From assembly GCA_000727475.1 (NCBI GenBank), contig KL647288.1, positions 3,839,604 through 3,903,603 of the forward strand: a DNA stretch of 64,000 nucleotides, in the 5' to 3' direction. The DNA comes from Sarcocystis neurona. Taxonomy: Eukaryota; Apicomplexa; Conoidasida; Eucoccidiorida; Sarcocystidae. Both the position numbers and the translations under genes were made by a program. Within the stretch, counting starts at the first letter, position 1; every line of letters begins with the position of its first letter. Under the pieces are notes generated by a model. It did no database searches. It was not told the origin of the DNA and saw only the letters and a program-made list of their open reading frames with translations. Below are positions 31,972 to 44,310 of the stretch, in pieces.

Positions 31972-34251
31972 TTGGATGAAGGTCACGTTCACAAGTTCAC
32001 TCTGCTATGCAACCTGCACGATAACGTACATCGTTCAAGGTTCTCTCATTTGCGGAACCGTGGAACCGTCTGTGGGGCGTAAAACCCACTTTTGGGTTCC
32101 CCCATATTTGGGTTTAGGCCATGCGGCAGCGTAGGCCCACTGCTGTGTGGGTGTACGCACGCCCAGGAACTTACTAGAGACTGCTCTGGAAGGTAACATC
32201 GTCGGAGCACGCCAATAGTAAGTCCCGGCGCCTCAGGAGAAATTCTGTCTCCTACTAACGCCGAATTGTTTGCCCTCTCGCTGTGTACCTTCGCATAGGG
32301 TGTACCCATTTAGATGCGTAGGTCCCTGTTACACGAATGTGGTAGTAGCTTGCTCGCGCAGCATCTCAAGGTGTAGGAGATCAGCTTCCACAAACACTGT
32401 GTTGCTTTTCTCCCGTGCTGGTCTTGGCAGACACATGTTCTCTTGGCGGGGATGTGCCTACGTTTCACGCTCTCTCGTGAAAAAGAGTACGGAAGTAGAG
32501 CCCTGCTCTGTGTTACATTGTCCCGTGTGTGTGAGGACGTGCGTAGTCACGCACACATTGTCCCGTCTGTGTGAGGACGTGCGTAGTTGCGCAGACATTG
32601 TCCCCTGTGTGTGACGACGTGCGTAGTCACGCACACGTACAAATGTATGTATGTACACGCAGACGTACAGGCACGCACGTGTGTAAGCCACAAGGCTGGT
32701 CGATTACGCAAAGCCGCGCCTGGGGGTACCGTTTTTCAGCATTTAATGATGGTAATTTAATGCCACAGTATGACGTACTGTATGCTGGGGACAACTTGGA
32801 GTGACGCCCACACTAGAACGACCTCTACGCTCCCACGGGGGAAATGGTCGTCAGTACCAGACTCATTCAGAAAATGCGTCTGATGTAGCCTTACTTCAGT
32901 TTACCGGCTCCGATGGCCGGTCTCCCAGCCTACGTGTCGTGTTCGCACGCGTATAGCCGCAGCACTACTCTTCGTAGTCGACGACGGTATAAAACTGATA
33001 AACAAAAACGTACTTCTCCAGGCATATGGTGCCCAAATACACATCTACTCACAGTGACATTTAGCGGCCTCTAGACGGGGGGCGGGTTAAAAACATAATA
33101 TGCGACGACTGAACGAATGGTCAGTCGCAACTGCCAACGCAGTGTCTACCACACAAAGAATACTTGGCACTTACAAGCGAGCGCGAGATACAAACAAGAT
33201 CACCTTGCAGCGGCAGGACCGTAGAAAAAACGGTTCTGCAATGAAGGGTCGGGCACGCCTCTTTTGACAAGGGGAATGGGCATCTTGTTGCACACACATG
33301 TATTCATGAGTAGAGCTGAGCAGGCTTTCACAACTGAATTCTGCTCTGTTGCAACTGTCTCCTTAACCCGTCCATACACTACCCTCCTTCAAAGTTCCGG
33401 GTGCGCGTCGTGCTCTAGAGCGTACAGGTAGATGAGGGTTCATGTGCTCCACCGGGTTATCGACATACCGAGGTCCAAAAATAATTAAAAGTTTACACGA
33501 GTTGAGGTGCCACCATGTTCGAGTAGTACGCGCATATGAATGGAAGTGCACACGCGCCGACCCATAAGCGGGGCTTTCAATCTTCGGACCTCCCTCCTCA
33601 TCTACGGCTCGGCTGTGATTTACTGCTGCTCCGTCATAGATATTATCCTGTTTTCTACCAGTGCAGAACAAAATTGTCTCGTTCGGGACCCCAGTATCGG
33701 GCCTGCACGGAAGAGGTGACCGAGAAGTAATCTGTACTCCGATATCGCTAAAACAAACATAAAACCTTCAGTACACTTGTGTTCTCTGTAACTATACCCT
33801 TGAAGTACTTGAGCACGCCCGACGTTTCCATCATTTACTAAATGAGCTTTCACGTGAACCGGTGTTGCAGGCATAGCGACTCGGCTCAACAATCGGCTTC
33901 CGCATCATCTAGGAGGCATACGCAGAACTTTCGCTATGTGTTCAAATGTAGAACGAATGAAATTGATAAGCGCAAGTAAAGCTCCGTACTAAATTAAACG
34001 TGTCGGATCTGCGTGTACTCTTCGTGGTGGCTACAGTAGGCTGCATAGCAGCCGACAACTGGAATATAGGCGAATGGGACAATTTGTACATGTTACCGTG
34101 CCTGCTGCAGTGTTGTTCCCCTCAGAGGCACGACCCGTATTCGCACGTTAGATGAGTGTACGGTCGGTCGGGGTCTTCTTGTAAGTGCCAAGGAAAACAG
34201 AACGACAAGGAAACGGAGGGAAAAGACGTTTTAATGTAGACACGTTACGCG
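31972..34251. other. Intergenic, repeat-poor stretch
   Basis: No convincing gene. Short frames occur on both strands (for example minus 33363-33671 and 33620-33892) but have no family motif. The only structured element is the 40-bp tandem repeat at 32515-32634. Confidence 0.5.
32515..32634 (+). repeat. 40-bp tandem repeat, three copies
   Basis: Three copies beginning at 32515, 32555 and 32595, each starting ACATTGTCCC and containing an inverted pair GTGCGTAGTCACGCAC (GTGCGTAGTTGCGCAG in copy 2). The unit therefore also contains a short hairpin. Confidence 0.9.
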
Positions 34252-34425
34252 CTAGCTATCCCCTTTCTCGGCCGGCGCCTTCACGAGAAAACACATAGGA
34301 ATATACGGAGATATATCAAAATTATTTTGCATTGCTTCTGTCACTGAAGGTGGCTTTTCACTATCGTTCTTCAAAGTCTCTGTTCCAACCAGGAGAGAGC
34401 TCGCAGCTAAAGTTGGTTGAATTAG
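34252..34425 (-). CDS. Possible last exon of an unknown gene
   Basis: After an acceptor-like CCCCCAG on the minus strand, a 57-codon frame reads LIQPTLAASSLLVGTETLKN and ends CFLVKAPAEKGDS with a stop at 34252. The amino acid mix is balanced and unlike shadow frames. No upstream exon could be joined and no family was recognised. Confidence 0.3.
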   Translation of the reverse strand, partial: LIQPTLAASSLLVGTETLKNDSEKPPSVTEAMQNNFDISPYIPMCFLVKAPAEKGDS

Positions 34426-34728
34426 CTGGGGGACTTTATCCCGCTCAAAGGCACACATAGAGAAACACAACAGTGTGAAGGGCACACATGTGTACACCGG
34501 AGATACACACGTGTAACGCATACGTGTAGAACTGTGTACATACCCAATAGTCAAACATCCAAGTATACGAACGTATATACCTGTAACTGTGGATGAGCGT
34601 ACTCACAGACACACGGACGTTAACCTGAGCATGCAGCTGAAAACGAAGTGTACATAAACGAAGGAAACAGACCCTATACCGTAAGACGTTTTTGTGTTTT
34701 GCCTCCGTCGAGCTAGTCAGATCATAAA

Positions 34729-34911
34729 ATGTTGAGTCTTGATCTAGCCGCGATAGCCAGCGAAAGCAGAACGAGTTTGGCTGCTACAAATACGAAGAGA
34801 ACGCTACGGAGGAACGCTGAATTACTCCCCAGAATGGATGACCGCGGAGTGCGTCTACCTTCACCACTGCAGTGGCAGCTTCTCTACGACAGAGAAGAGC
34901 GTATCATTTAG
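34729..34911 (+). CDS. Possible small protein or first exon
   Basis: An ATG-initiated 60-codon frame, MLSLDLAAIASESRTSLAAT to LLYDREERII, of normal composition in a repeat-poor region. No family was recognised, and there is no supporting splice site. Confidence 0.28.
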   Translation: MLSLDLAAIASESRTSLAATNTKRTLRRNAELLPRMDDRGVRLPSPLQWQLLYDREERII

Positions 34912-35008
34912 AGCACATGCTATGGCTACACGAAAGTGAGGTGCAGGTAACATCTGTTCAACTGTGCGTAAGTCCGGGGCGTGTAAGCAAACCGCAGGAG
35001 CCCAACCG

Positions 35009-36652
35009 CTAGACATTAGCGTTCAAAACAAACGCGTTGTACCACTGTGCGAGAGAGACGTGCATGCAACAGCAGCTGCCCTTGTAAGTTTGCGCGCGCG
35101 TCGTTTCTGCTGCTGCTGTATCAACACAGAAACCTCCTTCTCTAAGAACACCAACGAGGTAGTGCGGTACATTTTCCAGTTGCACCGTACAAGATATTTC
35201 CCCTTCCATTTCGTGTTTACTTTTCTTCCATTCTTTTCCCTCCGTTGCTCCTCCTTCCAGTGTACTCTCTGTCTCTCCCTCCACACAGAGCGTCTCGAGT
35301 TTACCGCGCTCTCTGCTTTTACGTGTCTCCGTTGCTTCGGTTATCGCATCTTCCTGCATCTCCTGCTCTTCTTCTGTCCGCCGAATTTTACACACTACTG
35401 CCTCTCTATCTTCGCACTCTTGCGGCCTTCCCTTAACCGTGGGACCTGTGTGTCCTGCTGTTTTCAAGACTGCCTCTTGCTGCTGTCTTTGATGGAGCAC
35501 TGGTGCACTCGGGGGTCGATGATGCCGTGGTGCCACAGACACTGCCTGCTGCTGCTCTTCCAGCAGCTGCTTGTACGTCGCGGCAATGAACGCCCGCAGC
35601 AAATGAGTTCCAAGCGTTTGTCTTCGTCTCTCCCTCTTCAAAAACACTCGATTCACTCTAAGAACTCGGCACACGTTTCCACTAGCGCTGCAGCCTTCTT
35701 TCCTCTCTCTTTTTTGGGGTGGTCCCCCTTGTTCTTCTCCTGCGTATTCTTCTGCCCACACGTATCCAATGAGTCGTTCCCTTCTCTTAAATCTCCCGCT
35801 CTTCGCTGTCGTCTCGCGCGGATTCCCACTGTCGCTGCATCTATCCGCTGCACCACTGAGGCACGTGTCTCTTTCTGCTGGTGTGCGTCCTCCGCTATGC
35901 AATGCTGTCCTGTTGGCAGAGGTGTCTCCTACTGCCGCTACATGTCTGCCCTCCCTCCTTCTGGTGTCTTTGCTTTGTATGGACGCGTCTGCCCCTCCAC
36001 GCGAAGCCACAGAGATGCGGTCCGCCTCCAGTGCTGCGCGGTCGCTGCAGTGGCTCGTCAGTCGTGCTGTCTCGTTGCTGCTGCTGCTGCATTCATCCAT
36101 CAAGTCATACTTAAAAAGACCCACCGCTCTCACTCGGCAAACGTTGCTGCTATTCTGGAAGGTGCTACCACTCCCACTGGTAGCAGGAGAGTGCACTTGG
36201 CTACTCTGTTGAGCGCAGGGCCTGACGCACGACTGCTCCGCTGCACCAGCTGCCGCTGTGTCTCCTTGCTTTTTCATCCACAGAGTCTTTCTCGTGCCGG
36301 CCGCTTCCACTTCGAAAAGTGTACGTCGCTGCTGCTGCAGCCACCGGAGTATGTGCATCCTTTCACCTGTCCTCGCTCTCGTTCCTTCACAAACACCGAT
36401 ACGCTGCTGCTGCTGCAGTAGCGGCTCCCTGGTTTCGGTTCCTGGACCTGCAGCTGCTACGGGCTGCTGCCGCGTGGAACACCCTAAGTTTTTCTCTCCC
36501 TCAGTTTGCCGCTGACACGCTGCCGTAGCACCAACAGCAGGAGACAAAGGCGGCAGTAGGAGACGCGGGCCGTTCTGACGAGGCTCCATATCTTCTTCTT
36601 CCGCCTGCAGCAGCAGGTCTACGTCGTCTTCATTTAGGTACCTCAAGTGCAT
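35009..36652 (-). CDS. Probable GNAT-family N-acetyltransferase with long insertion
   Basis: GNAT enzymes transfer acetyl from acetyl-CoA to amines. The 547-residue frame starts at ATG 36652 with MHLRYLNEDDVDLLLQAEEE, the usual GNAT beginning (a short strand, then the E/D-D helix). It continues with RLIGYVWAEEY (residues ~293-303, the central strand), VLRVNRVFLKRERRRQTLGT then HLLRAF (about 333-356, motif A, where RRQTLGTHLL resembles RRxGIGTxLL), and near the end YLVGVLREGGFCVD (about 498-511, like the LYxxxGF motif B). A Ser/Gln/Arg-rich insertion of about 270 residues separates the first helix from the core, and another of about 140 separates motifs A and B. Motif A lacks its first glycine (Thr instead), so activity is uncertain. 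Eco1/ESCO-like or NatB-like function was considered but cannot be assigned. Cys-rich frames on the other strand are shadows. Confidence 0.52.
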   Translation of the reverse strand: MHLRYLNEDDVDLLLQAEEEDMEPRQNGPRLLLPPLSPAVGATAACQRQTEGEKNLGCSTRQQPVAAAGPGTETREPLLQQQQRIGVCEGTRARTGERMHILRWLQQQRRTLFEVEAAGTRKTLWMKKQGDTAAAGAAEQSCVRPCAQQSSQVHSPATSGSGSTFQNSSNVCRVRAVGLFKYDLMDECSSSSNETARLTSHCSDRAALEADRISVASRGGADASIQSKDTRRREGRHVAAVGDTSANRTALHSGGRTPAERDTCLSGAADRCSDSGNPRETTAKSGRFKRRERLIGYVWAEEYAGEEQGGPPQKRERKEGCSASGNVCRVLRVNRVFLKRERRRQTLGTHLLRAFIAATYKQLLEEQQQAVSVAPRHHRPPSAPVLHQRQQQEAVLKTAGHTGPTVKGRPQECEDREAVVCKIRRTEEEQEMQEDAITEATETRKSRERGKLETLCVEGETESTLEGGATEGKEWKKSKHEMEGEISCTVQLENVPHYLVGVLREGGFCVDTAAAETTRAQTYKGSCCCMHVSLAQWYNAFVLNANV

Positions 36653-38281
36653 GCCCAGCGAAGCCAGCACGAGAAATGATCCAAAGAAAGAATGCTTCGC
36701 CGCAGCACTATTTCGACCCCAAGGTACGTTCAGCGGTGGTGGCAGTAGGTCGCCACATCTGCGAACAAAAGAACGCGCACGCAGCACACAGCTCAACTGT
36801 TGCAGAAAAGACCAGCCATGGGCTGAAAGTGCATGCACAGATCGGCAGCTGCAGCAAAGTGTGCGCAGACGCAGAGTACTGAACGGATGTGCCGCGTTTT
36901 GGGAGCGAGACTGCAACACACTCGCACACCGATGTGAGTGACACCCACACTTTTATTTGCGTTTGCCTTCCAAAGACGACAGAATCAGAATGGGAAGTGA
37001 TTCGAGTGCGCTGTGCCCCGTAGAGGATACGTGACAGTCTATGGCAAATGTGCACGCGCACTTTTGGGGAACACGCAAGGGGTATATACACATACGTCGA
37101 AGATAGCGCACGCGTGGACTGTGCGTGCACGGGCTTGGAAATTTATACGGTGGACACGCGCACCCGGATATAGGTCCACGGCGCAAAGGTGGATGCTTGT
37201 TTTCTGCAACGCTCGACGCTAATGAAAAATCCTTGCGTCATCCCTTCTCGAGTGTCAAGGGGAAGACCAAGACGACGTGCGCGACTACCATGCGTGGCCA
37301 CAGACCACAGTTGAAAGGGCTGTTTATCTATGCGTGCTCCTGGGGTACACGCGCGGGTCTCCTGCACCTTTGTAAGGTGTACGAGTGCGTGCTTGTAAAT
37401 TTACGTGCACCCAGGTACAGTGCCAGCTCGTACACGCTTTTCACGTACGTGTATAAACATACGTACGCACACATATATTTTCCACATTACACGTTATGAT
37501 TAGCACGTGCGTACGTACACAGAATCACGGATCTCTCGTGCGCCGCGAGGTCATGCAGACGTGTATTCTTTCAACGTGACACCGGTGAGCGCATCTAAAC
37601 ACGGGGAACTGCCGGCAACGTGCTGACCAAGCGGAAGGAGCTGCCACTACTGCGCGTTACAGTGATTCGCAAAAACCGCATTAGTGAATGCCAGAGCAGC
37701 TTCTGCGAAATTCACCGGTGATCCTGCTGTGCGTAGATATAATTAGAGAAAGAGGCACACACACATACGCACACATGCATGCACACATACATAAATATAC
37801 ACATACATTCACACAGGTGTACAGAAAGAAGCCACCAGACGTATACGAAATTCATTCGTCACTCATCGCACGAACAACAGGTATATTAAGTGACTGCTGC
37901 GCTGTTCTGTGCTGCGTTCCTATGATTCATTCGGATCCGCACCTGCCTGGGGTGAGTGCAGCTCCACGATTCATCAGCGCATGTAGCACTTGCACTACAG
38001 GGGCGGTACACGCAAAAAGTGCGCGGCTGCACCGGAGCGACGTAATGCAAAGAGACTACGAACGACTGCACACGCGGAGCCAAATGGAATAGTGAAAAGC
38101 CGTGACGCTGCTGCAAAACATCAAAAGGACGCTGCGGATGTTGCTGTTGATGCTCGTACTGCACCCCCGTAGCAGCTTACTGCTGCGCCTGCTGCTGGTT
38201 TGCTGGTAACGCTTTTGAAGTACACCGAATGCCCGTGGTTCTGCTAATGTTGCTCACAGCAACAGATGCTGCAATTGTTGC
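36653..38281. other. Intergenic stretch
   Basis: No gene supported. A plus-strand frame at 36651-36718 (MPSEASTRNDPKKECFAAAL) ends at a strong donor-like CAAG|GTACGT and might be a first exon, but nothing downstream joins to it. From 37,500 to 38,280 the frames are short. Confidence 0.45.
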
Positions 38282-41200
38282 TTACTGGGGCTGATCAGTC
38301 AATGTCACATTATCCACCAGTGTCGTATCCGCATTTCCGCGAACGGCCACCGTGCAACAGTACTTCCCCGGCGACTCTAAAAGCCGTTCTTCGACACCTT
38401 CTTTATCTTCTTGCTGCTGTTCGCAGCCATCCACCTTCCGTTCGTGGTTTGCCTCACCTTCCGGCTGCAACCTGCTCGTCTGTGCTTCAGCGTCTTCCTT
38501 TCTGCGCGCCAGCTGCTGCTGTGCAGGCTGCTCCTGCTGCCGGGTGTGCTCCTGCTGATTTGCACCTAAGCTAGAACACGAAGCGGGAGCTACAGAATCG
38601 GTCGTGTTGCTCGTTGCAGAGCAGCAAGACGGCGTCTTCCTGGTCCAGCTGCTGCCGGACGTATATGCAACAGGCGCTCCATCTTGCCAGCGGTTGAATG
38701 TTATGTAGTACAGGTGCAATCCGGCTGCTGCTGCATGCAATCGCGCCTCGGTTTCCAGCTGCTGCACCCGTCTCTCTCCCCTCTCATACGACCGGCAGAC
38801 CTGCAGCATTTGGAACACAAGCAGACGGCGGCGTTCGTCCCTGGTGCACGCAAGGCGTGCAGACTGCTCCGGGCCTATACCTGCACGCGGGCACCCTTTC
38901 GTGCTTCACCACAACGCAGGAGAGCTGCCGTCGGTCAGCATACATGCAGTGCCTTTCTTCGGCGTACAGCGCCGCGCACGCAGCTCGTTTGCTTCCTTTT
39001 GAGACAATGCGGGAGCAGTGTGTCCTGCCCCCGCGGAGGTACACACAATTTCAGTTTGCTTCTTCGCAACGTGCATAAACAGAATATAAGCAACAGCTTT
39101 ACCCCCAACCACAACATACGCGACGTTCCACAATCCACTGCATCAGTGTGCAGGCATGAGAAGACAGCAACATGAAGGTACGCAAAGCTTGTGACCAGAC
39201 ACAAAGCTGGACAGCCCTTGCGACGCACGCGTCGATGTATGCCAGCGAACGTATGTACGTACGCACACACAGAAAGAGGCAGAGAAACATCTAGGCACAA
39301 ATGGATATATAATTGTGTAAGCGTGTCTCTATATGTGTGAATATATGTGAAGGTGCCCACAAAGGAAACGCGCGCACTCTATCTCGGCAGTGCACGCTAC
39401 TGCTCTGCTGTTTCCAGGCAAGCAGCGAGAGGCTAAGATACACCTTGGAAGAGGGCTGATGCGTTCTCGTTTCCACGGCTGTCATGCTGTAAATCTGCAC
39501 GTCCACCGGTCCACATCAAATACAAAAACAACTGCGCCGCTGCGTACATATAGATCCATACATACGCCTCCATAGAGGTAGATATATGTCGATATATTAG
39601 CTTGGTGTGGTCAACTACGTAGTGCACATGGGTACATCTGTTCTCGCGAATCCAGACGGAAAGATGGTACACGTGTGCATGCGTAGAGACGTACAAGCAT
39701 GGCGACGATGTACACAAGGTATAAAAATGTGCGTGCAGCTCATCTTGACGTAGTTTCCACTGGGTGGGTGTAGTGGCGAGCAGCAGCGTACCTGCTGGAG
39801 TACGGAGTAGTACTTAGCTGCAGCAGTGCGCTCTGCTCCGCTAAGCCGTTTATTTCTGCTGGATAAGGAGAGGCCGTCGGAGGCGTGACGCTTGGTACTG
39901 TGGGCCACCACCAGTACATCCAGTCCTAACCCACAGACAAGCCGCTTCAGGCAGATAACTTGCTGGAAGTCTTTCAAGCCCACGTGCACATATGTGGGCC
40001 GCGTCAGTGTTAGCAGCTGCGCTACCACCGTGCCGATGCCTGCAGATGCATCGTCACATCACTCAGCTCGGACAGCATCTGTAGGTTCTGCCCAGACGTG
40101 CAGGCGGATGGAAAGCGGGAACGCGGAAATGTGTGCGCCTACGAGTGAGCACGTGTAGCTCCACAAGGGCGCGTGTGTGTGGATCAGGGCACGGATGTGC
40201 AGGTATTTATGCAAACGGGACAGCCTCAGGAGGCACACCTGTAAGAAATATGTGGTTCGCCACGCAAGTATCCTGGGCTTCAGTGAGCAGACAGGCGCGC
40301 AAGCAAACACGGAAGACGCACGGCCCTCAGACCAGGTGAACGACGTACAAACGCAGGTGATCTGCTGGAACGTGCTGCCCTCTACACGCACGCGTAGCTA
40401 TGCAGGCACGTGTTATGCGATAAGAACAGGCGGATGAACGTGCGGCAAAACGCTATATTTACCTGTGCTGAAAAGCGGAGTCTCCTTCGCACATAAAGCC
40501 GCGTCAGGGGACAAACTAATCTACAAGGTGCACACGCGGGTACGCAGCACGACATCAGGTGGCAGCGACAACGTAAAGACCCCCTTAACTACGCCCATAG
40601 ATATGAGAAGACCACCAGACTGGTAATAGGTAAATGCCTAGGCAGCGCTAAACGAACTCACAAATTAATGAGTGCGCCCCCTTCCACAGGCTACCAGATT
40701 TACTGACACGCCCCATGGTGCATTCACAAAGGGGTACATTTCTCCTGCGTGCACGACGCCGCTTCGAATAAAGCGCCGCACTTTGGTTCTACCATCGAAC
40801 CCAAGTAGCACATAAGAAAGAATACGACTCCAGATCGGGCAGCGATTCACATACCTCCGAAAAAGCCACGCCGCCGTCTTCCTTCGCCCTGCACGTCTTC
40901 AATATCTTTGAAGAAAACACGCATGCGGAACAGGCGGGATGATCCACTGGAGTTCGGTTTCTCCTGCTGCCGCCGGCGGCCGGAATTTCCCTTCTCGTGC
41001 GCAGAACTTTCTTCAGCAGTAGGGGTGGAGGTTGCTGTCAACACTGATCTAGCCGGGGAGGCCTTGTCATATACCACGCTGCCTAAAGTTGCAGCCACCT
41101 TAGAAGGTAGACGATCCCCGTCATTCCCTTGCAAAAACAGTTCACTGGAACCTTCGAGTTTTACTGAAGGCGTGACCGTTCCAGCGCTATCGCCTACTGC

Positions 41201-42721
41201 AGCTGCAGTCTTGTGGCAGGCTGCTGCTGCTGGTGGTACAGATACTAATGTTTCACTGTCTTGCGATGCTGTTTCTCGCCCCTCCTCGGATGTGCTTTCT
41301 TTCCGTTCCCCACAGGCAGTCAGGTGCCCAGCACGAATACCGTGTTCAGAAGAAGCAGAAGCGGACGTCACGCCAGGCGACGCAGAGAAGCCCGCGGGGG
41401 CATCGAGAGGGAAGAGGGCTTCGCGATGAGGTACAAAGAGAACGCTCACAACGCCTAATTGCTGAATCAGGCGAATATCCTCGTCGATAGACGCTGGGTA
41501 GGTGAGAAGATCCTTACTTGATTGGAACTGTAAAGGATTCAGGAATATAGAGACCCACACTTCGTCACTGAGACAAGCAGCTTGACGCATCAAGTGCAGA
41601 TGGCCTTCGTGCAAGCCTCCGAGTGTGGGGACCAGAGAGATTCGTCGTCTCCGGATGTAATGAGACTGCGAGTCATAACCCCGTTGTCTAGTAGACAGGC
41701 ATGTGTCCCGTAGCCCCCCCTTGCTCGTGTTCTGCACACGTAACGCAGGACATCCGTCGCGGATAGGGTGCGAATTAAGACTTGAGACCTTTTTTTCAGT
41801 CGCCTGTTCAATAGGATACTCGTTCTCGGGAGCGGAGAGTACTGAGTTACAGCTGTCGCCTTCCAAAGAAGCCCCTTGATAAGCTTTCACGTTATGTGTA
41901 CCAACTGTAAAGTCTCCCTGGAACACGGAACCGACGGTCGATGCAGAACAATCAGTAACCGTGACGTATTTCTGGCCACCTACAGAAGCGAAGGGTGGAA
42001 CAAATTTCGAAGACGACGGAGAGCATCCTGGACACGCGGAATGGTCGAAATGGAAGTCTGAACAATTGTCACAACTATCACGCGTGAAACTGGAGGGAAA
42101 GGAATTGTGGTGCGAGTGGAGATTGTCACCGCAACAGTGGTGGTGTACGTACACCGGAGGTCGCGCGTTACGATACGCGAGGAGCTCGCGTGGTGAGTGG
42201 ATCAGGACGATGGGCCGCGGAGTCCGCGGTGGCTGGGAGGGAGCGCACGGATGTTGTTTCTGCAAGCCAGTGACGTTTCGCGGACGTTCGGCAGCCTTTG
42301 TGTGACAGGCATCAAGAACACCAGATTCCGGCGGAGACGGCGCAGACATGTAGCTGGAGGTGCTCAGCGGGGCGTCCTCAGTCGCACAGTCAGCACTGAA
42401 CGGGAAGTTGCTTCTGCTCCACGGTAAGCAACCAGAGCCGAAAGCGTCCCAGTTTTCTTGCGCCCACGGCCCGGTCCCGTGGTGCGCTGTTGCAGAAGTG
42501 GAGTACATCGTAGAGTACGAAGTATTACAAATCACGGCGTCACACGGGAAGCAGGAACTAACTGCAGGAAAAGGCAGGACGGCGGATGCGAAACGGCGGA
42601 GGTAGGCCTGTTCGTGGATGTGTGAAGCAGAAGATCTAGTGACTCTGCGTGGTGAACCCAAACGGAGAACGACATCGCCAAGGGGAAGGAGCAGATCTGA
42701 CGTCTCGGTCTGCCAAGACAT
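38282..42721 (-). CDS. panC: Pantothenate synthetase (pantoate--beta-alanine ligase), three exons
   Basis: Joins pantoate and beta-alanine with ATP, the last step of vitamin B5 synthesis feeding coenzyme A. Exons: 40855-42721, 39792-40039, 38282-38800, with introns GTATGT...CTGCAG (phase 1) and GTACGC...CTGCAG (phase 0), giving 877 residues. Family signatures in order: IVLIHSPRELLAYRNAR (171-187, N-terminal strand and helix), LVPTLGGLHEGHL with the HxGH motif (HEGH, 371-374), SIFLNPLQF, FKDIEDVQGEGRRRRGFFGG (about 604-623, like LxxxLEGxxRPxHFxG), then across the splice IGTVVAQLLTLTRPTYVHVG, LKDFQQ, SLSSRNKRLSGAER (KMSKS-like), and near the C-terminus CTVAVRGNADTTLVDNV. Bacterial PanC is about 280 residues; the excess is an N-terminal extension of ~170 and insertions of ~180, ~160 and ~100. 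ATG 42721 is the first Met of the frame; an upstream exon is possible. Confidence 0.9.
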
Positions 42722-44229
42722 ACGACGTTCCGCCAGAGTAGCACCACTTTGTGCGGACACCTACCCGTCGCAGTGCCTGAGATGGTACCTGATGAGAGGA
42801 TGTCTCTTCAGTCTCCGGTCTGAACAAAAAACGAGGGACCGCAATGAGCGTGGGACGACGTCGCACATCGCACTAAAAGAGTTTGAATCGACGCCCTTCG
42901 AGTTGCATGCGGCACCAGGCGAGCGCGACAGAAGCTGAACACACCACTACCGGCACCCGAGTGGCACGCCTACATCGCGAGACAGGAGCTGGCGATATAG
43001 CAGAGACAGAGTGAGACAACCCTTCCCCGAATACACAGAATGTATCTGAAAACGTCTCGAGTAGTTCAGAGTGCTTGGACGAAGTGACTTTCGCATAATG
43101 CGTACGCAGCGTCCTGACCGGTCGGTGTAAGGTACGTCTGGCGTAGGTGGTTGGCACAGGAGGAGGTTCCGTGCGCTGCTCCAGTACGGAAGATTCACAC
43201 TGGCTGCAGAAACTGAGCGTGTAAGTATGATGAAACGTACCTTTTTCGTATCCAAACACCGTCTGAAAGCTCAGTCAGGCAGCCGTCCGCGCACATACTC
43301 CTGCATCCCCACAGGTACGCACTGTTACACGCTTAAGTACAGTTGTACGTGTGGACGAATTCAAAACGGAACGCACGTACATCCGACACAGGCTTTACAC
43401 AGTCGCGTGCTTATAGAGGGTGTGAAGCGAAACCGTGTGATGCGTCTACGACCCCACATATGCACACATAAGAACATAGACGGGGCTCCATATCTACAAC
43501 TGTACTACGGAAGCGCCCCTCCTTCGGCGACTACGGGTGGATCACTTTCCTTGCACACGCAACAATAGTAAAGACTTAAATGTTATCCTTCAATATTTCA
43601 AGTCGCTCAATGATTGTGTGCCCCGTGAGCTTGCACCTGAGCCGTACAAGCGCGTCCGCACGACGAAATATTTCGAGGGGACTTCCGCGTCGAATTCACT
43701 TTTTCGCCGCCGCACCTGAACACCTGTTGGCACTGTTGACTAATTCAGCATTTGAACCACCCATATCGGCGCGACTCTAACTACGTCAACGCACAACAAC
43801 TGCGCAGGTCGTTTGAGCTAACATGTAGGGAATCTTCGGAAAACATACAAACCTACGTCCGTTTGCGAAGCTCTGCAACAGATGCAGTCGGCTAGTCACG
43901 AGCTATTTCACACCGTAGTTCGAAGCACGATGCGCCGTCTACACGTATCTGTCGACTTTGTTTAAACGTTTGAAAAGACACACAGCGGTTGTGGCCGTCT
44001 CTACAAACATCATACACCCATATATACTTTTGTAAAGCTTCCCCCTTCTACAAGAGGCGGTTGCGTTTGCGGCACACTTCGCAGGAGGCGCCCCTCTAGG
44101 TGCACTTTAGTTTGCAAGTGCTCCCTCCTCTGCAACGAACCGTCATCGAACAACAATTTCCGTCACGTGTTGCTCGATGAATACGAGGTTGCACATAACT
44201 GCGTATTGTGCAAGTCAACAGCGCTGAAA

Positions 44230-44310
44230 GACGTAGATGCAGTTAAAAGCCTCTGCTACTTTTTCGTGATTCATCTGCACCCGTGTAGCACCTTCGTGTC
44301 TTGCTTAATT
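44230..44310 (+). repeat. Dispersed direct repeat, copy 1
   Basis: About 81 bases starting GACGTAGATGCAGTTAAAAG and ending TGTCTTGCTTAATT, similar to 44603-44682 in the same orientation with about a dozen substitutions and small indels. The copies start 373 bases apart. Confidence 0.85.

Noticed and set aside
34964..36421. 485-codon plus-strand frame rich in Cys, Leu, Phe and Ser
   Set aside because: Its composition is that of an antisense shadow; the minus strand over the same bases has the ordered GNAT-like motifs and balanced composition.
38906..39133. Minus-strand frame with KEANELRARRC considered as a PanC middle exon
   Set aside because: Exons 39792-40039 and 38282-38800 join in phase 0, and the joined sequence has the spacing expected for PanC without it.
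40059..40440. Exon-like TRVRVEGSTFQQITC segment considered for PanC
   Set aside because: The first PanC exon already encodes the corresponding segment (FKDIEDVQGEGRRRRGFFGG) and joins directly to 40039 in phase, leaving no place for this piece.
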